A stretch of DNA of 64,000 nucleotides from Mesorhizobium sp. Root552 (GTDB lineage Bacteria; Pseudomonadota; Alphaproteobacteria; Rhizobiales; Rhizobiaceae). Positions 16,845-25,214 of this stretch are shown here, piece by piece. The translations under genes were made by a program, and so were the position numbers. The first letter of the stretch is position 1. The number at the start of each line of letters is the position of its first letter. A model generated the notes under the pieces. That model did not search any database and was not told the DNA's origin. It worked only from the letters and a program-made list of their open reading frames with translations. The stretch covers positions 15,676 through 79,675 of the forward strand of contig NZ_LMFV01000045.1 of the NCBI RefSeq assembly GCF_001427285.1. Direction: 5' to 3'.

Positions 16845-17953
16845 CGATCCTGGTCGACATTCGCCAGAAGCTGGGCGCTTTCGAACTGGATGCCAGTTTC
16901 GCCAGCGAGGGAAGGCTTACGGCCCTGTTTGGGCCCTCCGGTTCCGGCAAAAGCTCGCTGATCAACCTGATTGCCGGGCTTGCCCGACCACGGCAGGGCC
17001 GCATTGAAAGCGACGGCCGCGTGCTGGTCGATACCGCAAAGGGCGTGTTCGTGCCGCGCCACAAGCGGCGCATTGGCATGGTGTTCCAGGATGCGCGGCT
17101 GTTTCCGCATATGAGCGTGAAGAACAATTTGAATTTCGGACGCTGGTTCACGCCGGATAGCGAGCGCTATGTCGAACTGGATGCGGTGGTCGATCTGCTG
17201 GGGATCGGCGCGCTGCTGGAGCGGCGTCCGGGCAAGCTCTCCGGCGGTGAGAAGCAAAGGGTGGCGATAGGCCGCGCGCTTCTGGCCAGTCCGAGGCTGC
17301 TTTTGATGGACGAGCCGCTGGCTTCGCTGGATGAGGCGCGCAAGTCGGAAATCCTGCCCTATATCGAACGGCTGCGCGACGAGATGAAGATACCGATCGT
17401 CTATGTCAGCCATTCGATCAACGAAGTGGCGCGGCTGGCCAGCGACGTCGTCGTGCTGCAGACCGGCAAGGTTACGGCTTGCGGGCCGACCGTCGAAATC
17501 ATGCAGCGGCTGGACCTTTTGCCTGCCGACGAGCGCGGCGAGGGCGGCGCGGTGCTGGAGACCAGGGTGGCGCGCCATGACGAAACCTTCGGCATGACGG
17601 TGCTTTCCTCGGCTGCCGGCGAGATCAGGGTGCCACGGGTCGATGTCGAGGTCGGCGCGCCGGTGCGCATACGCATTCGCGCACGCGACGTGATGATCGC
17701 GACGGAGCGGCCAAAGGGCCTGAGCGCCTTGAACATGCTGGCCGGAAAAGTGGCTGTGATCGACAAGGGCGCAGGCGCGACGGCCAATGTGAGGATCGAC
17801 TGCGGCGGCGCGACGATCATGGCGCGGATCACCGAACAATCGCGACAGGGACTGAAGCTGGAACGCGGCCTGCCGGTGTTCGCGGTTATCAAGACCGTGA
17901 GTTTCGACCAGGCCAATACGGCTGCCGGCTTGCGCCGTGAACTGGACGCGTGA
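16841..17953 (+). CDS. modC: molybdate ABC transporter ATP-binding protein
   Basis: A 370-residue ATPase driving molybdate import. Walker A GPSGSGKSS (about 31-39), Q-loop MVFQDARLFPHMSV, signature LSGGEKQRV and Walker B LLLMDEPLASLDE are intact. The C-terminal ~75 residues form a Mop/TOBE domain (RPKGLSALNMLAGKV...GATIMARIT) that binds molybdate and can inhibit transport. It overlaps modB by 4 bases. A 12-bp perfect inverted repeat follows before the modE-like gene. Confidence 0.95.
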   Translation: MTILVDIRQKLGAFELDASFASEGRLTALFGPSGSGKSSLINLIAGLARPRQGRIESDGRVLVDTAKGVFVPRHKRRIGMVFQDARLFPHMSVKNNLNFGRWFTPDSERYVELDAVVDLLGIGALLERRPGKLSGGEKQRVAIGRALLASPRLLLMDEPLASLDEARKSEILPYIERLRDEMKIPIVYVSHSINEVARLASDVVVLQTGKVTACGPTVEIMQRLDLLPADERGEGGAVLETRVARHDETFGMTVLSSAAGEIRVPRVDVEVGAPVRIRIRARDVMIATERPKGLSALNMLAGKVAVIDKGAGATANVRIDCGGATIMARITEQSRQGLKLERGLPVFAVIKTVSFDQANTAAGLRRELDA

Positions 17954-17965
17954 CAAAAAAGCGGC

Positions 17966-17992
17966 ACCGCTATTCCATTTTGGAATAGCGGT
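17966..17992. terminator. perfect inverted repeat between modC and the modE-like gene
   Basis: ACCGCTATTCCA-TTT-TGGAATAGCGGT is a 12-bp perfect hairpin starting 13 bases after the modC stop. No T-run follows on the plus strand, while six A's precede it, so it would fit a minus-strand intrinsic terminator better. It may instead attenuate or stabilise the modABC message, or be an operator. Confidence 0.5.
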
Positions 17993-18042
17993 CTCGATAA
18001 AATGGCTTTATGCCTGTGTGAAGTGAACTGCGGACATGCGAG

Positions 18043-18384
18043 ATGCCTTCCTTAAGCCTGCGCATTAATCTCGATCCTGACGGGCGTATCGGTCCCGGCA
18101 AGATCGAGTTGCTTGAAAACATTGCCTCGTTCGGGTCGATTTCGGCCGCGGCGCGGGCCATGGAGATGTCGTACAAGCACGCGTGGGACCTGGTCGAGGA
18201 CATGAACCGAGTGTTCGGCAAACCGCTGGTGAGTGCGCAGACCGGGGGCAAGCGTGGCGGCGGCGCGCAATTGACGCCGATCGGGCTTGCGGTAGTGAGC
18301 CGCTTTCGCGCCATCGAGCGCGCTGCGGCATCTGCCGCTTCGACGCATATGCTGGCTCTGCAGGCTGAAATCGACGCCGGATGA
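18043..18384 (+). CDS. modE: ModE-like winged-helix regulator (DNA-binding domain only)
   Basis: A 113-residue protein equal to the N-terminal LysR-type winged helix of ModE: GRIGPGKIELLENIASFGSISAAARAMEMSYKHAWDLVEDMN, followed by the GKPLVSAQTGGKRGGGAQLTPIG wing. The two Mop domains of enterobacterial ModE are absent. Molybdate sensing may therefore be provided by another protein, for example the adjacent Mop protein, or occur differently (inference). It is last in the modABC direction, and a ModE-like box lies upstream of modA. Confidence 0.85.
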   Translation: MPSLSLRINLDPDGRIGPGKIELLENIASFGSISAAARAMEMSYKHAWDLVEDMNRVFGKPLVSAQTGGKRGGGAQLTPIGLAVVSRFRAIERAAASAASTHMLALQAEIDAG

Positions 18385-18391
18385 GGGATCA

Positions 18392-18500
18392 GCGTGAGGA
18401 CGGCCTGCAATGGCGGTTTCCTGCGCTTTTGATGCTCGCGTACTTTGGCACGCTCCGCTTGGGATCTCGAAAACCGCCATTTTCGGCTTGTCCTGACGCC
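18392..18500. repeat. palindromic intergenic repeat, family 1, copy C
   Basis: GACGGCCTGCAATGGCGGTT, GATGCTCGCGTACTTTGGCACGCTCCGC, then TCTCGAAAACCGCCATTTTCGGCTTGTCCTGAC, matching the other copies. The outer arms AATGGCGGTTT and AAACCGCCATT are perfect complements. It lies just 3' of the modE-like gene and before convergent cobF. Confidence 0.85.
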
Positions 18501-18532
18501 AATCCCAAGGTGCGATGCGAAAAGGGCCGCTG

Positions 18533-19306
18533 CTAGTCTTCCGGTTCGCCAGGCTTGCGCAAAAGATAAGTGTCCATGATCCAGCCCTTGCGAGTCCGGG
18601 CTTCGGCGCGCGTTTCGACGATGCGGCTGCCGACGTCGCCGAGGCGGCCGGAGATGATGATCTCGTCCGGCGTGCCGAGATAAGCGCCCCAGTGGATGAT
18701 GAGATCCTTGTCCGCAAGGGCCTGGAACGCGCATTTGCCGTCGAGCATGACGACGACGGAACCGGCATTGGCAGGCATGCCTTCCTCGGTCAGCCGGCGG
18801 CCGGTTGTGATCAGGATCGGGTCGCCGATGCGGTTCAGCGCAATCTGGTGGCTGGCGGTGAGCGCCTGAACGGCGGTGATGCCGGGGATGACCTGGACGG
18901 TGAATTCGACATTGCCGCGCTGCTTGACACGCTCGAGGATGCGCAGCGCGCTGTCATAGAGCGACGGATCGCCCCAGACCAGGAACGCGCCGCAGCCGTC
19001 CTCGGAAAGTTCGTCGCGGACCAGTGCTTCGTAGATGCCGGCGATGTTCTCGTGCCAATCGTCCACGGTTGCCCGGTAGGATGGCGCGGGTTCGTCGCGC
19101 ACCGGCACGTCGAACTCGACGCGGCGGGATTTCGGGTTGGTGACGAAGCGGTCGCAGATTTCGCGGCGCAGGCCGGAGAGGTCGCTTTTTTTTGCACCCT
19201 TGTCCGGGATGAACAGCACGTCGGCGCGGTTCAGGCCGGAGATGGCCTGGATGGTCATATGTTCGGGATTTCCGGCGCCGATGCCGATGACGATAAGGGT
19301 TCGCAT
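18533..19306 (-). CDS. cobF: precorrin-6A synthase (deacetylating)
   Basis: A 257-residue SAM-dependent enzyme of aerobic cobalamin synthesis. It methylates C1 of precorrin-5 with loss of the acetyl group. It opens MRTLIVIGIGAGNPEHMTIQAI, the tetrapyrrole methylase N-terminus. VWGDPSLYDSALRILERV and VIPGITAVQALTASHQI are methylase-family motifs, with the CobF-specific end GWIMDTYLLRKPGEPED. No other cob gene is in the window; cobF often lies apart from the main cluster in rhizobia. It is part of the block separating thyA from folA. Confidence 0.92.
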   Translation of the reverse strand: MRTLIVIGIGAGNPEHMTIQAISGLNRADVLFIPDKGAKKSDLSGLRREICDRFVTNPKSRRVEFDVPVRDEPAPSYRATVDDWHENIAGIYEALVRDELSEDGCGAFLVWGDPSLYDSALRILERVKQRGNVEFTVQVIPGITAVQALTASHQIALNRIGDPILITTGRRLTEEGMPANAGSVVVMLDGKCAFQALADKDLIIHWGAYLGTPDEIIISGRLGDVGSRIVETRAEARTRKGWIMDTYLLRKPGEPED

Positions 19307-19428
19307 GGGCGGATTTCCTGCCTGATCGGGAAGTGCATGTCCAGCCGCGAACAGGCTGATCGGGCGCCGATGCTGCTATGAAGCAGGGGGCGGAGCGGTT
19401 AGGTTGCGACGATGACCGACGGGGAATC

Positions 19429-20448
19429 ATGATGATGTTCCGCACCGCCTTGCTAGCTTCCGCCGCGCTTGCTGCCGCGCCGGCTCTCGCCAACGATTCC
19501 ACTGCCGAGCTTGGCACTGGCGGGCTGATCCTGTCCCGCAACGACGTCATCGCCATGCAGAGCGAGGACCTGTTCATTTCGCGTGACAGGGTGAAGGTGG
19601 ACTATGTGTTCCGCAACGGATCGGACACCGACATCACCACCATCGTCGCCTTTCCGATGCCGGAAATCGTCGGCGGACCCGACATGAATATCAGCATCCC
19701 CGACGATGCGTCCGACAATTTCCTCGGCTTCAGCGGGACGAGCGACGGCCAGCCAATCCAGCCGCAACTGGAGCAGAAGGCGTTTGCGGTCGGGCTGGAT
19801 ATTACGGCGGAGCTGACCGCACACGGCGTTTCGCTCAACCCGTTCGCGCAAGAGGTTTACGACCAACTTGCGAAGCTGCCCGACGACGTTGCGAACGAGT
19901 GGCGCGATCGCGGCCTGACTACGCTCAACGAGTATGACGATGGTTCCGGCTGGAAGAAGGAGCGTACGCCGCTGTGGGAACTGCGCTCGACCTATTGGTG
20001 GCGCGCGACATTTCCTGCCGGCAAGGACGTGCATGTGTCGCACAGCTACAAGCCCAGTGTCGGCAGCACGGCCGGACTTTCCTTCTTCTATGACGGGCAG
20101 TTCCAAGGCGACTACGACGACTACAAAGGCCGCTACTGCATTGACAGCGGCTTCGAGAATGCCGTGCGCAAGGCCGCGAAAGCCAATGGCGACAGCTTCC
20201 CGCCCTATTCGGAGAGCCGGATCGACTATGTGCTGACGACCGGCGGCAACTGGGCGCTGGGCAATATCGGCAAGTTTCGCCTGACCATCGACAAGGGCGA
20301 TCCCAAGAGCATCGTCTCGTTCTGCGGGACCGGAGTGAAGAAAATCGGGCCGACGACATTCCAGATGGAAGCGGAGGATTTTTACCCGGAACAGGATATA
20401 CAGATCCTGTTTCTGGATACCTGGAGCGATGAGGGCGGCCCGCAATGA
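19429..20448 (+). CDS. DUF4424 family secreted protein
   Basis: A 339-residue exported protein. The signal peptide MMMFRTALLASAALAAAPALA is followed by NDSTAELGTGGLILSRNDVIAMQSEDLFIS, the DUF4424 start. SYKPSVGSTAGLSFFY and the C-terminal PTTFQMEAEDFYPEQDIQILFL are also family-like. The start is chosen at the ATG run behind GGGGAA; the upstream in-frame ATG at 19378 would bury the signal peptide. Its stop overlaps the folA start by 4 bases, so the two are translationally coupled. The function of the family is unknown; a periplasmic location is expected. Confidence 0.85.
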   Translation: MMMFRTALLASAALAAAPALANDSTAELGTGGLILSRNDVIAMQSEDLFISRDRVKVDYVFRNGSDTDITTIVAFPMPEIVGGPDMNISIPDDASDNFLGFSGTSDGQPIQPQLEQKAFAVGLDITAELTAHGVSLNPFAQEVYDQLAKLPDDVANEWRDRGLTTLNEYDDGSGWKKERTPLWELRSTYWWRATFPAGKDVHVSHSYKPSVGSTAGLSFFYDGQFQGDYDDYKGRYCIDSGFENAVRKAAKANGDSFPPYSESRIDYVLTTGGNWALGNIGKFRLTIDKGDPKSIVSFCGTGVKKIGPTTFQMEAEDFYPEQDIQILFLDTWSDEGGPQ

Positions 20449-20954
20449 TTGTGGCTATCTATGTGGCGATTGCTGAAAACGGGGTCATCGGGCGCGAGGG
20501 CGGGCTGCCGTGGCGGCTTTCGACCGATCTCAAGCGCTTCAAGGCCGACACGATCGGCAAGCCGGTCATCATGGGGCGCAAGACCTATGAGAGCATCGGA
20601 CGGCTGCTGCCGGGGCGGCTGAACATAATCGTGACGCGCGACGAGGCTTACCGCGTGGAGGGTGGTGAGGTGACGAATTCGCTGGACGACGCGATCAAGC
20701 TGGCAACAGTGCGGACGCGGTGCAGCGGCGGCGTGGAAGAAGTGTGCATCATCGGCGGCGGGCAGATTTACGAGCAGGCGCTACCGCTCACCGACCGGCT
20801 GCATGTGACGCATGTGCTGGCCTCCGTTGAGGGCGATGCGCGGTTCCCGCCGATCGATCCTGCCATCTGGAAGGCGGTTCGGTCGGAGGATACGCCGGCC
20901 GGCGAGAAGGACAGCCACGCGACGCGCTATACCTTCTACGAGAGAAGGCGATAG
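20445..20954 (+). CDS. folA: dihydrofolate reductase
   Basis: A 169-residue enzyme reducing dihydrofolate to tetrahydrofolate with NADPH, partner of ThyA. Motifs: IVAIYVAIAENGVIGREGGLPW (substrate pocket with the conserved Trp), LKRFKADTIGKPVIMGRKTYESIG (NADPH binding), NIIVTRD and VCIIGGGQIYEQAL. Complete and typical. It overlaps the DUF4424 gene by 4 bases and precedes hflK with a 183-base gap containing a heat-shock-like promoter. Confidence 0.96.
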   Translation: MIVAIYVAIAENGVIGREGGLPWRLSTDLKRFKADTIGKPVIMGRKTYESIGRLLPGRLNIIVTRDEAYRVEGGEVTNSLDDAIKLATVRTRCSGGVEEVCIIGGGQIYEQALPLTDRLHVTHVLASVEGDARFPPIDPAIWKAVRSEDTPAGEKDSHATRYTFYERRR

Positions 20955-21048
20955 CTCATTTTTCCGTGTTTTTGCGGGAAACGGACGACAAAGGGTCGCG
21001 GCTCACCTTATCTTTAACCAAAACAGCGCCTTCGACCTGTTCATTACG

Positions 21049-21075
21049 TTGAAAGCGGGCCTTCGCCTCCCTATA
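21049..21075 (+). promoter_or_regulatory. RpoH-type (heat-shock) promoter upstream of hflK
   Basis: TTGAAA at 21049-21054 and CCCTATA at 21069-21075, separated by 14 bases, resemble the sigma-32 consensus (CTTGAAA-n11-16-CCCATnT). It stands about 60 bases before hflK. Heat-shock control of hflKC and degP fits their protein-quality-control role. Recognition is by consensus only. Confidence 0.55.
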
Positions 21076-21137
21076 GAGGGGATAGGGATGCAGCGCCGTC
21101 GACCGGCGCTTCAGGGACTCCGGACGAAAGGACATTC

Positions 21138-22250
21138 ATGCCTTGGAATGACAAGAGCGGTGGCGGCGGCCCATGGGGCGGCGGCGGAGGCAACGGCGGA
21201 GGCCCGTGGGGACAGGGACCGAGGGGGCCAAGTGGTCCGCAGGGATCGCCGCCTGACCTTGAGGATATCATCCGGCGCGGACAGGACAAGCTTCGGCGCG
21301 CTTTGCCGGGTGGCGGCGGCGTCAGTCCCGCGATGATCGGCCTTGTTGCGCTTGTTCTTCTCGCGATGTGGGTTTTCAAGGCGGTCTATACGGTCCAGCC
21401 TGACGAGATCGCGGTGGAACTTCGCTTTGGCGAACCCAAGCCGGAATTGTCCGAGCCGGGCCTGCATTTCCATTGGTGGCCGATCGAAACCGTCGAAACG
21501 GCCAAGATTTCCGAGCAACTGGTCAACGTCGGTGGCGGTACCAGAGGCACGGAATCCTCCGGTCTGATGCTTTCGGGCGACCAGAACATCGTCAACGTGC
21601 AGTTTTCGGTCGCCTATCAGGTTTCCGATCCGCGCGCCTATCTGTTCGACGTTTCCGATCCTGACGGAATGCTGCGGCAGGTTGCCGAAAGCGCCATGCG
21701 TGAAGTCGTCGGCCGGCGCCCGGCACAAGACATTTTCCGCGACGACCGGCAAGGCATTGCCGAATCGGTGCGCCAAATCCTGCAGACGACCCTCGACGGC
21801 TACAAAGCTGGCCTCAATGTGAATGCTATTTCGATCGAAGACGCCGCGCCGCCACGTGAAGTGGCCGATGCCTTCGATGAAGTGCAGCGAGCCGAACAGG
21901 ATGAGGACAAGTTCGTCGAGCAATCGAACCAGTATTCCAACCAGAAGCTGGGTCAGGCTCGTGGACAGGCAGCGCAAATCCGAGAAGAGGCTGCGGCCTA
22001 CAAGAACAGGGTCGTACAGGAGGCGCAAGGTGAAGCGCAGCGCTTCATCTCCGTCTACGACGAGTACGCCAAGGCTCCCGAGGTAACGCGCCAGCGTCTC
22101 TATCTGGAAACGATGGAGCGGGTGTTGAGGGATTCCAGCAAGGTTGTCGTGGAGACCGGCAGCGGACAGGGCGTCGTGCCCTATCTGCCGCTTCCGGAAA
22201 TCCAGAAGCGTTCGCAGGCACAGCAGCCCACGAGCGGAGGGACGCAGTAA
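21138..22250 (+). CDS. hflK: HflK, FtsH protease modulator
   Basis: A 370-residue membrane protein that, with HflC, forms the cage around the FtsH protease and modulates its access to membrane substrates. The N-terminal ~50 residues are Gly-rich (GGGGPWGGGGGNGGGPWG). One membrane helix follows (about 62-82, MIGLVALVLLAMWVFKAVYTV), then the SPFH/band-7 domain (QPDEIAVELRFGEP...ISIEDAAPPREVADAFDEVQRAEQDE). GAAAGGA precedes the start. Its stop TAA shares a base with the hflC ATG. Confidence 0.95.
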   Translation: MPWNDKSGGGGPWGGGGGNGGGPWGQGPRGPSGPQGSPPDLEDIIRRGQDKLRRALPGGGGVSPAMIGLVALVLLAMWVFKAVYTVQPDEIAVELRFGEPKPELSEPGLHFHWWPIETVETAKISEQLVNVGGGTRGTESSGLMLSGDQNIVNVQFSVAYQVSDPRAYLFDVSDPDGMLRQVAESAMREVVGRRPAQDIFRDDRQGIAESVRQILQTTLDGYKAGLNVNAISIEDAAPPREVADAFDEVQRAEQDEDKFVEQSNQYSNQKLGQARGQAAQIREEAAAYKNRVVQEAQGEAQRFISVYDEYAKAPEVTRQRLYLETMERVLRDSSKVVVETGSGQGVVPYLPLPEIQKRSQAQQPTSGGTQ

Positions 22251-23188
22251 TGGCTAACCGGCTTCCCTTTATCGTCGGCCTCGTTGCCGTTCTTCTGTTC
22301 CTGGCATTTTCCTCGATCTTCGTGGTCAATGCCCGCCAGCAGGCGATTATCTTGCGCTTCGGCGAGATCGTCGAGGTCAAGACCGAGCCCGGCATCTACT
22401 TCAAGGCGCCGTTCTCGTTCTTCGATGCCGACAATGTGCAGATGATCGAAAACCGCGTACTGCGTTTCGATCTTGACGATATTCGCGTGCAGGTATCCGG
22501 CGGCAAGTTCTACGAGGTCGATGCCTTCATCGCTTATCGCATCTCGGATCCGCGGGTGTTCCGCTCCGCTGTTTCGGGCAGCATCGAACTGGCCGAACAG
22601 CGCCTGAGAACACGTCTCGACGCCGCCCTGCGCCGGGTCTACGGCTTGCGCGATTTCGAAGCGGCGCTGTCGGAGGAACGCGGCGTGATGATGCGCGAGG
22701 TGCGTGATCAATTGCGCCCCGACGCCACTTCGCTTGGCCTCGAAATCGTCGACGTGCGTATCCGCCGTACGGATCTCACGCAGGAAGTCTCGCAGCAGAC
22801 CTTCGACCGCATGAAGGCCGAACGTCTGGCCGAGGCCGAGCGGCTTAGGGCACGCGGCAACGAGGCGGCGCAGCGTATTCGCGCCCGCGCCGACCGCGAG
22901 GTCGTGGAAATCATCGCGGAAGCGCAGAAGGAATCGGAAATCCTGCGCGGCCAGGGCGATGCCGAGCGCAGCGCCACCTACGCCGATGCTTATATGCGCG
23001 ATCCTAACTTCTTCGAGTTCTATCGCTCGATGAGCGCCTACGGAACAGCGCTGGACAATAGCGGGACGACGATGGTGCTTTCACCGGACTCGGAATTCTT
23101 CCGCTATTTCCGCAACCCCAACAGCAATCCCGCCGGCGCAACGCCGCCGGCGCCGGCAGCAGCGCCTCAATCTGGCAACGGCCAGTAA
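22250..23188 (+). CDS. hflC: HflC, FtsH protease modulator
   Basis: A 312-residue partner of HflK. A single N-terminal membrane helix (LPFIVGLVAVLLFLAFSSIFVV) is followed by the band-7 domain (NARQQAIILRFGEIV...GLEIVDVRIRRTDL) and the coiled-coil stretch ERLAEAERLRARGNEAAQRI typical of HflC. The C-terminal tail is Pro/Ala-rich. Start and hflK stop overlap by one base. Complete. Confidence 0.95.
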   Translation: MANRLPFIVGLVAVLLFLAFSSIFVVNARQQAIILRFGEIVEVKTEPGIYFKAPFSFFDADNVQMIENRVLRFDLDDIRVQVSGGKFYEVDAFIAYRISDPRVFRSAVSGSIELAEQRLRTRLDAALRRVYGLRDFEAALSEERGVMMREVRDQLRPDATSLGLEIVDVRIRRTDLTQEVSQQTFDRMKAERLAEAERLRARGNEAAQRIRARADREVVEIIAEAQKESEILRGQGDAERSATYADAYMRDPNFFEFYRSMSAYGTALDNSGTTMVLSPDSEFFRYFRNPNSNPAGATPPAPAAAPQSGNGQ

Positions 23189-23190
23189 AG

Positions 23191-23376
23191 GTGCAGGATT
23201 TCCTGGCAGCCATGGGCCTGGTTCTCGTCGTTGAGGGCCTGGTCTATGGCGGTTTTCCGAAACTGGCCAAACGGCTCGCCAGCGAAGTGCTGGCGATGCC
23301 GGAAGGCGTGCTGAGGATGGCGGGGCTTGCCACCATTGCCATTGGCGTCGGCATCGTCTGGCTGGTGCGGGGCTGA
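23191..23376 (+). CDS. DUF2065 family membrane protein
   Basis: A 61-residue protein from a GTG start 2 bases after the hflC stop, so clearly part of the same operon. Two hydrophobic helices (DFLAAMGLVLVVEGLVYGGF and LATIAIGVGIVWLVRG) flank KLAKRLASEVLAMPEGVLR. This is the DUF2065 pattern, regularly encoded next to hflC in proteobacteria. A role linked to the HflKC-FtsH complex is inferred from this conserved position only. Confidence 0.85.
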   Translation: MQDFLAAMGLVLVVEGLVYGGFPKLAKRLASEVLAMPEGVLRMAGLATIAIGVGIVWLVRG

Positions 23377-23512
23377 AAATAATTCAGTCCGGGAATAACG
23401 CATGATTTACCCGGGGCGGGGCACAAAGGTCGCAAACGCGCCTTATTTAATGCCATCATAGCAAGCGAAGCGCGGTTGCGACGCGACCTCTACAAATCCC
23501 GGGAGCTCCTTG

Positions 23513-25042
23513 ATGACCACCGAAGTTCTTCTGCGAGCAGCGCGGAAAACCATGTTTGCCGCAACGGCGCTTGCTCTGGCGGGCACGATGGCGGTCCCCG
23601 TGGCCATGGCGCAGAACGCTGCGCCTGGCGTGGCCCAAAATGGTCCGGCTTCCGTTGCCGACCTAGCGGAAGGGCTGTTGGGCGCGGTGGTCAACATCTC
23701 GACGTCGCAGACGGTGAAGGGCACCGAGGGGCCGGGTGCCGTGCCGATGCCGCAATTGCCGGAAGGTTCGCCGTTCCAGGATTTCTTTGACGAGTTCTTC
23801 AAGGATCGTGGCGGCGAGCGCGGCGGTGGTTCGCAAAAGGTGCAGTCGCTGGGTTCCGGCTTCGTCATCGATGCCGAGCAAGGCTTCGTTGTCACCAACA
23901 ATCATGTCATTGCCGATGCCGACGACATCGAGGTCAATTTCTCGGACGGCGTGACGCTGAAGGCGGAACTGGTCGGGACCGATACCAAGACCGACATCGC
24001 CGTGCTCAAGGTCGATCCGAAAGGGCACAAGCTGACGGCGGTGAAGTTCGGCGATTCCAACAACATGCGCATTGGCGACTGGGTGATGGCTATCGGCAAT
24101 CCGTTCGGGCTTGGCGGAACGGTTACGGTCGGCATCATCTCGGCGCGCAATCGCGATATCAATTCCGGCCCCTATGACGACTTCATCCAGACGGATGCGG
24201 CCATCAATCGCGGCAATTCGGGCGGCCCGCTGTTCAACATGAACGGCGAGGTCATCGGCATCAATACGGCAATCATCTCGCCTTCGGGCGGCTCGATCGG
24301 CATTGGGTTTTCCATTCCCTCACAGCTTGCGGTGGGCGTTGTCGACCAGTTGCGCGAGTTCGGCGAAACACGCCGCGGCTGGCTCGGCGTGCGTATCCAG
24401 CCTGTGACCGACGACATTGCCGAAAGCCTGGGCATGAAGAGCGCCAAGGGCGCGCTGATCGCTGGCGTCATCAAGGGCGGACCGGTGGACAACGGCACCA
24501 TCCAGCCGGGCGACGTGGTCAAGAGCTTCGACGGCAAGGAAATCGACGAGATGCGCGACCTCCCGCGCATCGTCGCCGAAAGCCCGGTCGGCAAGGCCGT
24601 GGATGTGGTGATCGTCCGCAAGGGCGTGGAGCAGACCGTGAAGGTGACGCTTGGCCGGCTTGAGGACGGCGAGAAACTTGCCAGCAGCGAAGAGGGAAGC
24701 AGCGAGGAAGACGGCGGCAGCGAGCAGGACAAGGCGGTGGCGACGGCCTCCGTGCTCGGCATGACCATCGGCGAGCTGAACGACGAAACGCGCAGCAAAT
24801 TTGGCATCGCGGCCGACGTGAACGGTGTTGTCGTAACCGAGGTGGCCAAGGATTCGGCTGCCGCCGAGCGCGGCGTGCAAGCAGGTGAGGTCATTACCGA
24901 AATCGCCCAGGAATCGGTCTCGACGCCGAAGGATGTCATGGACCGCATCGGCGCGCTGAAGGAACAGGGCCGCAAGAACGCGCTGTTGATGCTCGCTTCC
25001 AAGAGTGGGGAACTGCGCTTCGTAACGATCCGCATGGATTGA
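23513..25042 (+). CDS. degP: DegP/HtrA-type periplasmic serine protease (Do family)
   Basis: A 509-residue periplasmic protease/chaperone. The signal peptide runs to about VPVAMAQ. The catalytic triad is visible as NNHVI (His), TDIAVLKV (Asp) and RGNSGGPLF (Ser). Two PDZ domains follow, separated by an acidic Ser/Glu linker (SSEEGSSEEDGGSEQ, about residue 390). An N-terminal Q-linker rich in Gly/Arg (KDRGGERGGGSQK) is also Do-type. The ATG at 23513 behind GGGAGC is preferred to the TTG three bases upstream. It ends the folA-hflK-hflC-DUF2065-degP series. Confidence 0.95.
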   Translation: MTTEVLLRAARKTMFAATALALAGTMAVPVAMAQNAAPGVAQNGPASVADLAEGLLGAVVNISTSQTVKGTEGPGAVPMPQLPEGSPFQDFFDEFFKDRGGERGGGSQKVQSLGSGFVIDAEQGFVVTNNHVIADADDIEVNFSDGVTLKAELVGTDTKTDIAVLKVDPKGHKLTAVKFGDSNNMRIGDWVMAIGNPFGLGGTVTVGIISARNRDINSGPYDDFIQTDAAINRGNSGGPLFNMNGEVIGINTAIISPSGGSIGIGFSIPSQLAVGVVDQLREFGETRRGWLGVRIQPVTDDIAESLGMKSAKGALIAGVIKGGPVDNGTIQPGDVVKSFDGKEIDEMRDLPRIVAESPVGKAVDVVIVRKGVEQTVKVTLGRLEDGEKLASSEEGSSEEDGGSEQDKAVATASVLGMTIGELNDETRSKFGIAADVNGVVVTEVAKDSAAAERGVQAGEVITEIAQESVSTPKDVMDRIGALKEQGRKNALLMLASKSGELRFVTIRMD

Positions 25043-25214
25043 GTCCGAAGTCGCGGACAAGTGTCTGACAATCAAGCGAAAACGGCGATATTTCCGCCGG
25101 TTCCCGACCATGTCCGGGTGTCCGGTCATGGTTGCGAAGTGGTGCGGCTCGACCCTGTAATATCATGGGGCCGAAGTTTCCCCTGAGTGGGGGCGGATCG
25201 GGGAAAGGGTGCTT

